Notes: generated from the sequence alone by a model not told the origin. Positions 33,651 through 48,070 are shown, counted from the first letter of the stretch. The stretch: 64,000 nt of DNA from Endomychus coccineus (GCA_958510875.1 OY294072.1:806001-870000), one strand, 5' to 3'. A program made the numbers and translations.

Positions 33651-35388
33651 ATAGTAACAAACGATACTCGGTTAACAATTGATTACAAGATTCAAGTAAT
33701 TGTTGCAGTAAGTATATGTAAATTCTTTCTTAATGGGTGAGAGTTTTGAAGAAGTTGAAACATGTTGCCGTTCAGTCCATGAACTTATAAAATACAAACA
33801 AGACTCCTTACATTTCAGAATTTTCCTGCATACACAAAAAATGAACAGTTTTCTATAGGGTACCTGCCGCTGCTTACTTTGAATAGGTAGTTGTAGTAAA
33901 TATAGGTGATAGGTACTTTCGAAGAAATAGAGTTATCTTCATTCAAATAATTAATGAAAATGATACTCGATTAACATTGGTAACTACTTTTGAACAATAC
34001 ATGTTGCCTTTCAGTCGATAAACTAATACAAATTTTATATTCTTTTCTTTGAAATTGAATGATACAAAAACACATGTTACTTTTCAACAAGTTGATACAC
34101 TTGCACTTCACAACCAATGAGTAAAGTAAAACAAAGTTCTTTTAAATCCAGCCAAGTGGTTGTACACCGACTTCATTGATTGAATTATATAACCTATAAA
34201 TGTCAAAGTGACATATGATCTATACCATAGAATAACTTGTGACACGTGCTAATAGTAACATTTTCTATAAACCCGACAAGCTAGCGAAGCGAGCCTGGAA
34301 AACAGTCGAAATGTTAACTTTGAACCTTTTAGAAGGTGGTGATAGCCACAAACCGGCTCGAAAACTGTTTTGAAACATTTAATTTTGGTTAAATACACGG
34401 TTTTCTATAAGAATGATATATTATAACGTTAGCACAAATAACGAAATGGCATTCAAAGTATAGATTGTATGGTTTTAATACTAACAATTGGGCTTTGCAG
34501 AATACGTATATAAAAAGAATCAAGGTAGGATTAAAGTTCAATAATGAAATACTCCCATTTACTCAGTTGTTCCTTGCATTATATCTATATAACCTACAAC
34601 TGCCAGAGTGACGTCTGTCATCGTGACAACCTAAAGGTGCCCGTAAGCCTCACATAAAGGTTACCACGCACTATCCGACTAAACCCTCAAAAAGGCGTTG
34701 CACATAAAAAACTGTTAACAGCGGGGCGTAGCCCGTAAAATCAACTAGTCAACTATAATACTGGCCGGTTTAAGTTGGTACGCAAGTTACTAGAAAAGTC
34801 ACTAGGAATATGCGATTTTCGACCTTATCGACGGTCAACTTTGGACACGACAAGCTAAATGAAGCGAGCGCAGCGAGCTCGAAAAATGATTGAAACGTTA
34901 ACTTTGAACCTTTTAAAAGGTCGCGATAGCCCCAAACCGGGTCGAAAACTCTTTTGAAATAGTTAATTTTCCGTAAATCGAATGACGTTCACGTGAGGAG
35001 CGCGTAGCTGGCGAGTTAGAAAAGTGAAAACTTTCTGTACCTAATACGGCTGTACGACAACTTTTCGCGTTCCGTTTTCGCTCCATGTCGTGAGATTTTC
35101 ATCGGGGCCGTTGCATAGGCACATTGTCAGGTCCCAAAATATCGTTTAAATAGGAAAATTTAATTAAAATAGAAACGAGTACTCTCAAGTCTCAGCTATG
35201 CACGTCTGACGTGCGAAGCACCAAAGGGAATTTTCTAGCTACTAAAATATACGCGAAGCGGGTGAAAGCTAGCGGCCCATAGCAGAAAAGACTTTATTAC
35301 AACTGGCGCCGCTCGCACGGGACAAGAAACGGCCTCAAATTAACAAGACCGAGGTAAAATGTATAAACTCTAACTGAAGCGTAGCGAT
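33651..35388. repeat. Unit 4, right-hand remainder
   Basis: Similarity to the array resumes here. Positions 33,660-34,270 resemble 51,750-52,280 of unit 7, including a 'cataccatagaataacttgtgacacg'-type segment. A 34,400-34,550 piece matches the end of the splice-site block at 18,190-18,330. From about 34,590 the CpG-richer module is full-type and leads into unit 5. The patchwork order implies several deletions or conversions. No gene is seen apart from the start of the unit-5 minus-strand ORF. Confidence 0.75.
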
Positions 35389-35664
35389 CTCCTCGAGGCA
35401 TTTGTCAAAATGTTTCCGTTCGTAACTAATTACATAGGACATCTGGCCTTCATGCAATTGTGGTTTTATACAATTCGAACCTTCTAATTTCGATAGGCCA
35501 AGTGAAAATCCCGGAGCCTCAAGCGCTAAAGACATCTGAGTATTTAAAATTTCGTATAAAATTGCTAAATTTGGCATTCTTAGAAACGTCAAATTAATTA
35601 ATCTGACACAAGAGTTGGGGATATTTTTATTCAAATCGATATAATACCAATTTTTGTCGTCCAT
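35335..35664 (-). other. Minus-strand ORF, unit 5 (truncated form)
   Basis: ATG at 35,664. It carries the TGA seen in the unit 2 copy and is otherwise almost identical to it. Confidence 0.35.
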
Positions 35665-36248
35665 ATTGCAAGATTTTCTCGGAAATTTTCCAAAATCGAA
35701 AACTAGGGCCTCTACCTTCAATTAAAATTCACCATTCGAAAGATCGTCATCGATAATGTTAAAATCGAACCAAACTATAGTCCGAGACTAGCCCAAAAAT
35801 GCCGCTAAGTAGCTTAAAATAAATCATAAAGATTTGACGTTGTTTGACGGTAACCTATGTAAGGATTAAGTGATAACTCGCGAAGAGAACTGATTTCGGA
35901 GGTGTATGTATAATGAAACGATGTAGAAATAATACCAAGAGATCTTAAATAGCTATATACCGCTCAGAAACTCTCTAAATGGTCCATGGACGAAGGTATA
36001 CTTCCTAGGGGTACAAGTACATTTCTACATCCTTGGAAGCTTTGGGGCACGAAATAGCATATATATCGACTGTAGAATCTTTTCAATAAGCTATGCAACA
36101 AATCTATGGTCTTATTTCACAAAAATCTAACCTTATTCATAGTCTGGGAGTTATATGTAGTAAACAACATGTCTCTAACTAAAAGTCAACAAAACTACAT
36201 AAATAAGATATGAACGTGGGGCCCCATCTATTAAAAAACGTTCTAGAG

Positions 36249-37066
36249 GTATGTCTGAACAATGTGTAACAATAAGACTTTCCATTTTTTATTTTAGAAA
36301 TAGATAAATTGAGAATATCAATTATGGTGCCTACATACATATTCTTGCAACAAACTAAAGTACATAGGGATTTTGAAAGAATAACAAAACGATTAAGAAA
36401 GGTATGTACATCATCTACGATATTAGTACAACTGATTTACTAAGGTACATAACAAGATATGTGTCATATTCTACAGTAAGCGTAGCATCTTCCAGTAGCA
36501 GCACGATCATTGGATTCACTCAGAATTACTTCAAATTCATAGTACAAGCCTTTCAAAGTACTCGAGTAATGTCACTATAGATACAATAAAGATATTTTCA
36601 TATACATGTGTATGGTGTATTATGTTTTAGGATCTAAATTGTCAGTTCACATTTTCAACGTAGATACAACGTTATGATAGATACATATAATAGCATCTTT
36701 CAAGAATTCAATGCCAAATATGGATAAATTATATGGAATAAGGAAAGGAAAAGATGTATACAAGAGTGTTTCATATGTTTTTGGAAAGGAAGGAATTCTT
36801 AATGTTCAATTCACTCATTTCATAGGTACATATGACAGTTGGTGGAAAAATTTCACCATAACCAATTGTATGGATGTTATATGCATGAAAATGATTATGA
36901 AAGTGTTGAACAATTAATTTGCTACCACAAGGTATACTTTCAACAAAGTATACATTATTTTATGGATATTTTGATACATTAAGAGACGAAGGCATCCAAA
37001 GGATGAATCGTACAGTTTCAATACTTCAAATTGAACTTTGCTTATGCATATGTAACAAGAATCGAG
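36249..37066 (+). other. Conserved splice-site block, unit 5
   Basis: Full-type copy. The third donor is CGAG|GTAAGG at 37,067. Downstream, about 60 extra bases (37,085-37,160, 'cacttcattattcctggca') are kept that units 1, 2, 6, 8 and 9 lack. Confidence 0.5.
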
Positions 37067-37396
37067 GTAAGGGGAAAACTTAATAATGAAATGCTTCCTT
37101 TCACTTCATTATTCCTGGCATACATCAGATTCGAAGCTGTTTGCTTCCCCAACGGGTAGTAGATTTTGTATAACATAACTCCCTCTGAGACTATGTAGCA
37201 TTCAAAATAGAGATGTTCAAACTTGATTGAGAGATGTACAAACAAAACACAATTGCATTTTGCAAGTTACTAATAGGAATAAATTCTTTATCTTTGTATT
37301 TATAACAAAAAGGGTAGATCGTACAGTTTTAATACTGGGAATTGGTTTTTACAATGGTTCTACTACCGATATGTTTGAGAAATCCATGCCCAAGAA

Positions 37397-38044
37397 ATGA
37401 TAAAAAAATTAAGAGGCATTGTTTACAGAATGTGTCATTTAAAGAACATACTTAGTGTGCAGCAACTAAAAATTCTGTATCACTCTTTTGTCGAGAACAT
37501 TCTTAGCTAGGGCATAATTGCTTGGGGAGCAATGGGGAAAGTATTACATGATAAATTAAAGAAAATGCAAAAAAAGATATTAAAAATAATCTACAATAAA
37601 ATTAGAATGGTTTCAACTGAGGAGCTGTTCAGAATTTCATATGTGCTCGACATTAAGCAACTGTACGCTAAACAAATTTTATTACATCTTAAAAATAATG
37701 AAGCATTGAAAATACCATTGAACGTCAATTATAATACTAGATCTACCACATCCATTAACATACAAACCCCAAGATGTCATAAAACGATAATGCAAAGTAC
37801 ATTTACATATTTAGGGCCAAGACTTTGGAATCAACCACCAGCAGAGTTAAAAAATGTCAACGGACCTACTAAGGCCTTTAAAAATAAAATAAAAAAACAT
37901 ATCTTACAGAAAGGATTTCATTCAGATAAATACCGTTTTACATTATATTAATTCTGCTTAATAGTTTTGCTAGAATCCAATTATTATTGTTATTGGTGCT
38001 AGACTCTTTTACTTAATCATAACATATATGTTAATCTCTGTTTA
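37397..38044 (+). pseudogene. LINE A fragment, unit 5 (3' UTR deleted)
   Basis: The reverse transcriptase end, open from 37,532 to 37,951. It is five residues shorter than the other copies because the KKHLTERKRVLQ stretch is altered to KKHILQKGFHSD. The 3' UTR is cut at 38,044, where the unit-wide deletion starts. Confidence 0.85.
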
Positions 38045-38564
38045 TCAACTATAATACTGGCCGGTTTAAGTTGGTACGCAAGTTACTAGAAAAGTCACTA
38101 GGAATATGCGATTTTCGACCTTATCGACGGTCAACTTTGGACACGACAAGCTAAATGAAGCGAGCGCAGCGAGCTCGAAAAATGATTGAAACGTTAACTT
38201 TGAACCTTTTAAAAGGTCGCGATAGCCCCGAACCGGGTCGAAAACTCTTTTGAAATAGTTAATTTTCCGTAAATCGAATGACGTTCACGTGAGGAGCGCG
38301 TAGCTGGCGAGTTAGAAAAGTGAAAACTTTCTGTACCTAATACGGCTGTACGACAACTTTTCGCGTTCCGTTTTCGCTCCATGTCGTGAGATTTTCATCG
38401 GGGCCGTTGCATAGGCACATTGTCAGGTCCCAAAATATCGTTTAAATAGGAAAATTTAATTAAAATAGAAACGGGTAGTGTCAAGTCTCAGCTATGCACG
38501 TCTGACGTGCGAAGCACCAAAGGGAATTTTCTAGCTACTAAAATATACGCGAAGCGGGTAAAAG

Positions 38565-38960
38565 CTAGCGGCCCATAGCAAAAAAGACTTTATTACAACT
38601 GGCGCCGCTCGCACGGGGCAAGAAACGGCCCCAAATTAACAAGACCAAGGTAAAATGTATAAACTCTAACTGAAGCGTAGCGATCTCCTCGAGGCATTTG
38701 TCAAAATGTTTCCGTTCGTAGCTTATTACATAGGACGTTTGGCCTTCATGCAATTGTGTTTTTAGATAATTTAATCCTTCTAATTTCGATAGGCCAAGTG
38801 AAAATCCCGGAGCCTCAAGCGCTAAAGACATCTGAGTGTTTAAAATTTCGTATAAAATTGCGAAATTTGGCATTCTTAGAAACGTCAAATTAATTAATCT
38901 GACACAAGAGTTGGGGATATTTTTATTCAAATCGATATAATACCAATTTTTGTCATCCAT
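38565..38960 (-). other. Minus-strand ORF, unit 6 (long form)
   Basis: 131 residues from ATG at 38,960. It has TGG where the truncated copies have TGA. It starts like full-type copies but ends like the unit 3 copy, so it is itself a mosaic. Confidence 0.35.
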
Positions 38961-39544
38961 ATTGCAAGATTTTCTCGGAAATTTTCCAAAATCAAAAACT
39001 AGGGCCTCTACGTTCAATTAAAATTCACCATTCGAAAGATCGTCATCGATAATGTTAAAGTGGCACCAAACTAATTCCAAGACGTAACCCAAAAATGCCG
39101 CTAAGTAGCTTAAAATAAATCATAAAGATTTGACGTGTTTTGACGGTAACCTATGTAAGGATTAAGTGATAACTCACGAAGAGAACTGATTTTGGAGGTG
39201 TATTTATAATGAAATGATGCGAAAGCAATGCGAAAAGTATTATACAACTTCTATACTGCCTATGAATGTCCAAAATGGTCCATGGACGAAGATATTCTTC
39301 CTAGGGGTACAAGTACATTTCTACATCCTTGGAAGCTTTGGGGCACGAAATAGCATATATATCGACTGTAGAATCTTTTCAATAAGCTATGCAACAAATC
39401 TATGGTCATATTTCACCAAAATCTAACCTTATTCATAGTCTGGGAGTTATATGTAGTAAACAACATGTCTCTAACTAAAAGTTAACAAAACTACATAAAT
39501 AAGATATGAACTTGGGGCCCCATCTATTAAAAAACGTTCTAGAG

Positions 39545-40362
39545 GTATGTCTGAACAATGTGTAACAATAAGACTTTCCATATTTTATTTTAGAAATAGA
39601 TAAATTGAGAATATCAATTATGGTGCCTACATACATATTCTTGCAACAAACTAAAGTACATAGGGATTTTGAAAGAATAACAAAACGATTAAGAAAGGTA
39701 TGTACATCATCTACGATATTAGTACAACTGATTTACTAAGGTACATAACAAGATATGTGTCATATTCTACAGTAAGCATAGCATCTTCCAGTAGCAGCAC
39801 GATCATTGGATTCACTCAGAATTACTTCAAATTCACAGTACAAGCCTTTCAAAGTACTCGAGTAATGTCACTATAGATACAATAAAGATATTTTCATATA
39901 CATGTGTATGGTGTATTATGTTTTAGGATCTAAATTGTCATTTTACATTTTCAACGTAGATACAACGTTATGATAGATACATATAATAGCATCTTTCAAG
40001 AATTCAATGCTAAATATGGATAAATTATATGGAATAAGGAAAGGAAAAGATGTATACAAGAGTGTTTCATATGTTTTTGGAAAGGAAGGAATTCTTAATG
40101 TTCAATTCACTCATTTCATAGGTACATATGACAGTTGGTGGAAAAATTTCACCATAACCAATTGTATGGATGTTATATGCATGAAAATGATTATGAAAGT
40201 GTCGAACAATTAATTTGCTACCACAAGGTATACTTTCAACAAAGTATACATCATTTTATGGATATTTTGATACATTAAGAGACGAAGGCATCCAAAGGAT
40301 GAATCGTACAGTTTCAATACTTCAAATTGAACTTTGCTTATGCATATGTAACAAGAATCAAG
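39545..40362 (+). other. Conserved splice-site block, unit 6
   Basis: Same as unit 1 at +38,684. Confidence 0.5.
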
Positions 40363-40619
40363 GTAAGGGGAAAACTTAATAATAAATTTTGTATAACATA
40401 ACTCCCTCTGAGACTATGTAGCATCCAAAATAGAGATGTTCAAACTTGATTGAGAGATGTACAAACAAAACACAATTGCATTTAGCAAGTTACTAATAGG
40501 AATAAATTCTGTATCTTTGTATTTATAACAAAAAGGGTAGATCGTACAGTTTTAATACTGGGAATTTGTTTTTACAATGGTTCTACTACCGATATGTTTG
40601 AGAAATCCATGCCCAAGAA

Positions 40620-41674
40620 ATGATAAAAAAATTAAGAGGCATTGTTTACAGAATGTGTCATTTAAAGAACATACTTAGTGTGCAGCAACTAAAAATTCTG
40701 TATCACTCTTTTGTCGAGAACATTCTTAGCTAGGGCATAATTGCTTGGGGAGCAATGGGCAAAGTATTACATGATAAATTAAAGAAAATGCAAAAAAAGA
40801 TATTAAAAATAATCTACAATAAAACTAGAATGTTTTCAACTGATGAGCTGTTCAGAATTTCATATGTGCTCGACATTAAGCAACTGTACGCTAAACAAAT
40901 TTTATTACATCTTAAAAATAATGAAGCATTGAAAATACCATTGAACGTCAATTATAATACTAGATCTACCACATCTATTAACATACAAACCCCAAGATGT
41001 CATAAAACGATAATGCAAAGTACATTTACATATTTAGGGCCAAGACTTTGGAATCAACCACCAGCAGAGTTAAAAAATGTCAACGGACCTACTAAGGCCT
41101 TTAAAAATAAAATAAAAAAACATCTTACAGAAAGGAAGAGAGTACTTCAAGAATTTCATTTAGATAAATACCGTTTTACATTATATTAATTCTGCTTAAC
41201 AGTTTTGCTAGAATCCAATTATTATTGTTATTGGTGCTAGACTCTTTTACTTAATCATAACATATATGTTAAACTCTGTTTATAAGTTCCCTAAATTTTT
41301 ACTTCAAATCACTAATAAACCACTCATTCCCTCACTTAATTCTTTTAAAAAATTTCGCATACGCTTTTTGAATTTTTGTTCTGATCCTCAATAATTGGTC
41401 TATTTATTTACCTACTTATTTAATTATCTATGTATTTATATCTGGTTGTTATATTGCTAAATACTAATTAATGGTACTTATCCTAACTTTTTACAACTCT
41501 ATTCCCATAAAACAAATTCCAATGAGAATTTACATGGGATTCCAATTTTTCTTTTATTTTACAAATGTCACATAAACTACTATACTTAATGCAATTATTT
41601 CTCTCATTGTAAATTTATTGTATCTTACAATAAGGTAAAATAAAAATTATTCTTATTCTTATTCTATTCTTATA
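40620..41674 (+). pseudogene. LINE A 3' fragment, unit 6
   Basis: Open part 40,755-41,189, identical in translation to unit 1; TTATTC tail ends at about 41,674. Confidence 0.85.
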
Positions 41675-42533
41675 TTCAACCAAGAAGGGGTGGAGGTTCT
41701 CCCTCGATTATTTGAAGTGTAGCTATTTGCTAGATACCACAGAAAATAGGGGGTATAGTTACAAATTTGCAAATAACATTGTTTGATTTCAAGGTGGGTT
41801 CAAGACATATGAAAATCCAATAACCCATAAAAGAGTTCACATTGTGTATAAACTATAACACTGTGAATAATCACCCTTATCCACTAAGAATACTATTAAA
41901 ATACTGAGGACCTTTCGACTAGCAGCATGCACCATCAGAGTTGGAAGCTCCTCTGTACTTTTAACAGTTCTTTTACGGGATAAGGTTGATTATTTCTTAT
42001 TTATATTTGAATGTTATATCGAATTACGTTATGAGAAGTAAAAACCTTCCTACATACTGGTTCTATTTAGGTTCTTTCTTTACTGGGAAACTTTTCCAAA
42101 TAATAAGTCACAACCAAAAGGGGGTGGGCTCATCTTCTTCGATTACTTAAATAGTAATGTATGTTACTAATATGAGATAAGAAAATCATTGATTCAAGTA
42201 TTATATAGGTAGGTACTTTTGAAGAAATAAGAGTTACCCTTCATTCAAATGATTAATTAAATTTCTATTTTCTTTGTATGAAGTTGAATGATTCAAAGAC
42301 ACCTTTCACTTTTGAAAAAGTTGATAGAGTTGCAAACGTTTCCAAATAATATATCACAACCAGGAGAGGCAGAGGTATTCTCCATCGATTACTTAAATAG
42401 TAGGCTATATGTAACTTCAGAAAAGAGACGAGTATAAGAATAAGAATACCTAAGAATATGTTTATTGAAACTAAAACTGGTATCACGTGAATACAGGAAA
42501 ATAGACACTTAAACGCCAAGAGGTTTGTATTGT

Positions 42534-43257
42534 GCCGTATAATTTATTACAACAGTACAGTAGATAATTGAATATTATATATTACGATTTATTAGTCAGA
42601 TAATAAATATAATTGATATTTCGAGTGAGCAATATAACAATAATTAAGAAACGCTGAGACAACTCACAAATATGTGGGCGTTATCAATGAGATAAATATA
42701 GACTTCATATTTGAATCTTTTAACATCATTATTAATTGATCTCAATGCTAACGGAAGTTTGTTAAAGACTTTTGATCCGTTGAAGGAAATACTATTTTGA
42801 CATTTTCTTTTGGCGAATTTATTAATTTTGATTTCTTCATTGTAAGCTGCTCTTGTGTGATAGGCTTGATCTATGCACTTAGTTTCCACTTTTAGATGCA
42901 TGTAGATTAGATATATGTAAAGTGTTCTAACTTTTAGCACATTCATTTGTTTGTATAAAATATCCGTAGAAAATCTTTTTGATTTGTTTAATATTATTTT
43001 TAAGACGTAATTTTGTACAACATTAAGAGGTTCCATTGCATTTTTATATAGACCCCCCACGCTTCGATGCCATATTTCAATAAAGATTCCACCAGAGCTT
43101 TGTATATATTTTTAAGCATAAATTAGTTTTCTTACTTTGCTTGCTAAATGTTCTACTTGAATATTCCACCTAAGATTTTTGTCAATGATTATACCAAGAT
43201 ATTTAATAATATAATAAGATTCTTGACCCAGTATGAATTATATAAAAAATTCTCGGG
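42534..43257 (-). pseudogene. LINE B fragment, unit 6
   Basis: Open over 42,644-43,060 because the four bases lost in units 1 and 2 are present. Six bases are missing in frame at about 42,910, removing two residues after LYIY. Confidence 0.8.
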
Positions 43258-43292
43258 AATTAGGTCACATTAACACTCTATTATAAATGTTC

Positions 43293-43334
43293 GTCTTTAC
43301 GTAGGTTTCGGTCTCACGACCATCATCAGAAGAC
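43293..43334 (-). ncRNA. Hammerhead ribozyme, unit 6
   Basis: Identical 42-nt motif. A G-to-A change lies just outside it (about 43,280). Confidence 0.8.
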
Positions 43335-43372
43335 TTATTTTGTTAAAAAGGGGGTTAACTAAAACTAATTAG

Positions 43373-43905
43373 CACATAAACAAAATCTATAATGGTTCTT
43401 CTTATAAAAATAACATAACAGGTAATGCAGACAATTATATAACTTTACCATACATTCCGGAGACCTCAGAAAAAATTAAGAAATGTTTGAAAAAGTACGA
43501 TATAAATGTTGCGCATAAACCTACTAACTGTGTTGGGAAATATTTCTCAAATCTAAAACCTGTAATACCTAAAGATAAACAAACCCACACAGTATATAAA
43601 TTTAATTGTTTAGATTGTGATGGAACTTATACTGGAATCTCTAAACAATATTTACAAAAAGAATGTACGGCCATAAGTATAGCACAAGAAATAATAACTT
43701 AGAAAATTCCACCGCCCTTGCTAAGCACTGTTTTGATTATAACCATCAATTTGATTACAAAAATGTTAATATTTTAACTAAAGAAATCAATTTTTATAAA
43801 AGATCTATCCTGGAGATGATTCACATAAAAAGGGATTCAAATTCTGTAAATCATAGGAATGATATTCAGAGATTGAGTCAGATTTATACTAACTTGATTA
43901 ATTAA
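43373..43905 (+). pseudogene. Penelope-like endonuclease remnant, unit 6
   Basis: Same two-frame structure (43,487-43,702 and 43,663-43,905), with the same frameshift. Confidence 0.8.
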
Positions 43906-45033
43906 AACTCTTGCAAATTCCTACATACGTCTTTATAATGTTAAAAGTATATTTTAGGAAGAACGCTTAAAGTAAACTAAATTCCAATGCAGGTCTAAAA
44001 CCTTTTCAAGTACGTCATAAATCTACATCTGGGTCGAGTTATTACAAACAAATAGCTTCGAATTTCAGTTGCTTTAAGACCATAGCAATATGCGTTTGTA
44101 CATTATGAGAATATTACTTAACAGTGGTTTCTTGTTAAGGGGGTGGGGTCATCTCCTTCGATTACTTGAATAGTAATGTTGTTACTCCATAAAAGAAAGA
44201 GGTATAGTAGGATTAAAATTCAATAACGAAATACTCCCATTTACTCAGTTGTTCCTTGCATTTTATCTATGTAACCTACAACTGTCAAGTTGACGTTTGT
44301 CCAAGTGACAACCTAAAGGTGCCCATACGCCTCACATAAAGGTTACCACGCACTATCCGACTAAACCCTCGAAAAGGCGTTGCACATGAAAACAACTGTA
44401 CGTCAGCGGGCCTTGCTCAGCGGGGCGTAGCCCGTAAAATCAACTAGTCAACTATAATACTGGCCGGTTTAAGTTGGTACTCGAGTTACTAGAAAAGTTA
44501 CTAGGAATATGCGATGTTCGACCTAATCGACGAACATTTTTGAACACGACAAGCTAAATGAAGCGAGCGCAGCGAGCTCGAAAAATGATTGAAACGTAAA
44601 CTTTGAACCTTTTAAAAGGTGGTGATAGCCCCAAACCGGGTCGAAAACGGTTTTGAAATAGTTAATTTTCCGTAAATCGAATGACGTTCACGTTAGAAGC
44701 CCGTAGCTCGCGAGTTAGAAAAGTGCAAATTTACGGTACATAGAACGTCTTTACGAGGACTTTTGGCGTGCCGTTTTCGTTCCATGTCGTTAGATTATGA
44801 GCGGGGTCATAGGATAGGCACATTTTTGAGCCCCAAAATGTCTTTTAAATACGAAAATTCAATCCAAATAGAAACAGGTACTCTCAGGTCTCAGCTATGC
44901 ACGTCTGACGTGCGAAGCACCAAAGGGAATTTTCTAGCTACTAAAATATACCCGAAGCGGATAAATGCTAGCGGCCCATAGCAAAAAAGACTTTATTACA
45001 GCTGGCGCCGGCCGCACGGGCCACGAAACGGCC

Positions 45034-45363
45034 TCAAATTAACAAGATCGAAGTAAAATGTATAAACTCTAACTGACGCGTAGCGAGCTCCTCGAGGGAT
45101 ATGTCGAAATCATTTCGTTCGTAGCTTATTACATAGGACGTTTGGCCTTCATGCAATTGTGTTTTTATACAATTCGAACCTTCTAATTTCGATAGGCCAC
45201 GTGAAAATCCCGGAGCCAGAAGCGCTATCGAGATCTGAATGTTTAAACTTTCGTATAAAATTGCGAAATTTCGCATTCTTAGAAACGTCAAATTAATTAA
45301 TCTGACACAAGAGTTGGGGATATTTTTATTCAAATCGATGTAATACCACTTTTTGTCGGCCAT
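45034..45363 (-). other. Minus-strand ORF, unit 7 (truncated form)
   Basis: ATG at 45,363 (MADKKWYYID, unit 3-like) but ending at the same TGA as the unit 2 copy. Confidence 0.35.
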
Positions 45364-45921
45364 ATTGTAATAATAATAATAAAATATTCTCAAATCGAAA
45401 ACTAGAGCCTGTACCTTCAATTAAAATTCACCATTCGAAAGATCGTCATCGATAATGCAAAAAAATTATTATAGTCAAACTTTTAACCCAAAAATGCCTC
45501 TAAATAGGTCAAATAAATTGATAAAGATTCGACGTCGTTTGAAGGTAACCTTTGTAAGAATTACCTGATAATTTACGAAAGCGACTGATTTCGGAGGTGT
45601 ATGTATAATAAAACGATGTAGAAATAATGTCAAGAGATCTTAAATAGCTATATACTGCTCAGAAATTTCCAAAATGGTCCATGGACGAAGGTATACTTCC
45701 GAGGGAAATATGTACATTTCCACATCTATAGTTTATGTGGGGCTACTGAAACTATTTCTATCGTCGCAAAATGTTCTAGCGAACCTCTATGGTCTCACAG
45801 ATAACCTCCTCTCATGTATTTAACCTCTGGCAAGCGTAAGTTGTGAACATCATGTTTCCATTCAAAAGTACTTGAATATGATACAACAAAGGGGCCCCAT
45901 CTATTAAAAAAAGTTCTAAAG

Positions 45922-46708
45922 GTAAGTTTAAACAATGCCTAACAATGATATTCATCATACTTTATTTCAGATTTGCATATATGAATTTTATTAACGTTTG
46001 GAACCTACAGATATATTCTTGCAGAAATATCGTGACAACACGATATAGAAAGGTATGTACATCATATTCGAGCAGAGTTCAATACATTTTCAATGAATAT
46101 ATCAAGATATCTGTCATATTCTACAGTAAAAGTAGCAATTTTCAAGTAACGTAGCAGCACGAACATTGGGTTCACTCAGAATTAGTTCAAATTGATGGTA
46201 CAGGACTTCCAATGTACTCGAATAATGTTACTGTATATACAATAAAGATATTTCTATAGACATTTGTATCGTGTATTATGTTTTTAGGAATACAAATAGT
46301 GATTTCACATGTTCAACGTAGACACAAGGTTATGTCTTACATTTTACCAAGTATGCGATGCTAAATATGGGTAAATGATATTGAATAAAGCAAGAAAAAG
46401 ATGTATTCAAGAGTATTTCATATGTTGTTGGAAAGGAAAGCATTCTTAATGTTCAATTTACATGATGTATCATTTTATACATATGTCAGTTGGTGGAAAA
46501 ATTTCACCAAAACAGATGTTACATGCATGAAAATGATTATAAAAGTGTTAAACAATTAATCTGCTACCACAAGGTATACTTTCAACAAAGTATACATCAT
46601 TTTATGGATATTTTGATACGTTAAGAGATGAAGGCATCCAAAGGATGAATCGTACAGTTTCAATACTTCAAATTGAACTTTGCTTATGCATATGTAACAA
46701 GAATCAAG
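45922..46708 (+). other. Conserved splice-site block, unit 7
   Basis: Unit 3-like copy: intron 1 at 45,922-45,970 (49 nt, donor AAAG|GTAAGT), exon B 45,971-46,052 (82 nt), intron 2 at 46,053-46,287. The last exon changes from unit 3-type to full-type sequence near 46,570. Confidence 0.5.
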
Positions 46709-47014
46709 GTAAGGGGAAAACTTTATAATGAAATGCTTCCTTTCACTTCATTATTCCTGGCATATATCAACGGGTAGTAAATTTTGTATAACATAACTCC
46801 CTCTGAGACTATGTAGCATTCAAAATAGAGATGTTCAAACTTGATTGAGAGATGTACAAACAAAACACAATTGCATTTTGCAAGTTATTAATAGGAATAA
46901 ATTCTGTATCTTTGTATTTATAACAAAAAGGGTAGATCGTACAGTTTTAATACTGGGAATTGGTTTTTACAATGGTTCTACTACCGATATGTTTGAGAAA
47001 TCCATGCCCAAGGA

Positions 47015-48070
47015 ATGATAAAAAAAATTAAGAGGCATTGTTTACAGAATGTGTCATTTAAAGAACATACTTAGTGTGCAGCAACTAAAAATTCTGTATC
47101 ACTCTTTTGTCGAGAACATTCTTAGCTAGGGCATAATTGCTTGGGGAGCAATGGGGAAAGTATTACATGATAAATTAAAGAAAATGCAAAAAAAGATATT
47201 AAAAATAATCTACAATAAAACTAGAATGTTTTCAACTGATGAGCTGTTCAGAATTTCATATGTGCTCGACATTAAGCAACTGTACGCTAAACAAATTTTA
47301 TTACATCTTAAAAATAATGAAGCATTGAAAATACCATTGAACGTCAATTAAAATACTAGATCTACCACATCTATTAACATACAAACCCCAAGATGTCATA
47401 AAACGATAATGCAAAGTACATTTACATATTTAGGGCCAAGACTTTGGAATCAACCACCAGCAGAGTTAAAAAATGTCAACGGACCTACTAAGGCCTTTAA
47501 AAATAAAATAAAAAAACATCTTACAGAAAGGAAGAGAGTACTTCAAGAATTTCATTTAGATAAATACCGTTTTACATTATATTAATTCTGCTTAACAGTT
47601 TTGCTAGAATCCAATTATTATTGTTATTGGTGCTAGACTCTTTTACTTAATCATAACATATATGTTAAACTCTGTTTATAAGTTCCCTAAATTTTTACTT
47701 CAAATCACTAATAAACCACTCATTCCCTCACTTAATTCTTTTAAAAAATTTCTCATACGCTTTTTGAATTTTTGTTCTGATCCTCAATAATTGGTCTATT
47801 TATTTACCTACTTATTTAATTATCTATGTATTTATATCTGGTTGTTATATTGCTAAATACTAATTAATGGTACTTATCCTAACTTTTTACAACTCTATTC
47901 CCATAAAACAAATTCCAATGAGAATTTACATGGGATTCCAATTTTTCTTTTATTTTACAAATGTCACATAAACTACTATACTTAATGCAATTATTTCTCT
48001 TATTGTAAATTTATTGTATCTTACAATAAGGTAAAATAAAAATTATTCTTATTCTTATTCTATTCTTATA
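47015..48070 (+). pseudogene. LINE A 3' fragment, unit 7 (extra stop and indel)
   Basis: Beyond the shared TAG, this copy has an extra A in the run after ATGAT (about 47,020) and a TAT-to-TAA change at 47,349 that ends the open part after 66 codons. The rest of the domain continues in frame to about 47,585. Confidence 0.85.

Larger units (their letters stand above)
35389..38684. repeat. Tandem composite unit 5 (internally deleted)
   Basis: A 3296-bp unit that is full-type up to the LINE A 3' UTR. At 38,044/38,045 'ctctgtttat' joins 'caactataatactgg', which in unit 1 are about 3.2 kb apart (about 2540 and 5766). The LINE A tail, motif region, LINE B, hammerhead and Penelope-like remnant are therefore missing. 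Confidence 0.92.
38685..45087. repeat. Tandem composite unit 6 (full type)
   Basis: A 6403-bp unit with all modules at offsets of about +38,684. Relative to units 1 and 2 it keeps four extra bases in LINE B, which leave that reading frame open, and lacks six bases at about 42,910 (in frame). Like unit 2, it switches to the diverged type near its end (about 44,479). Confidence 0.95.
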
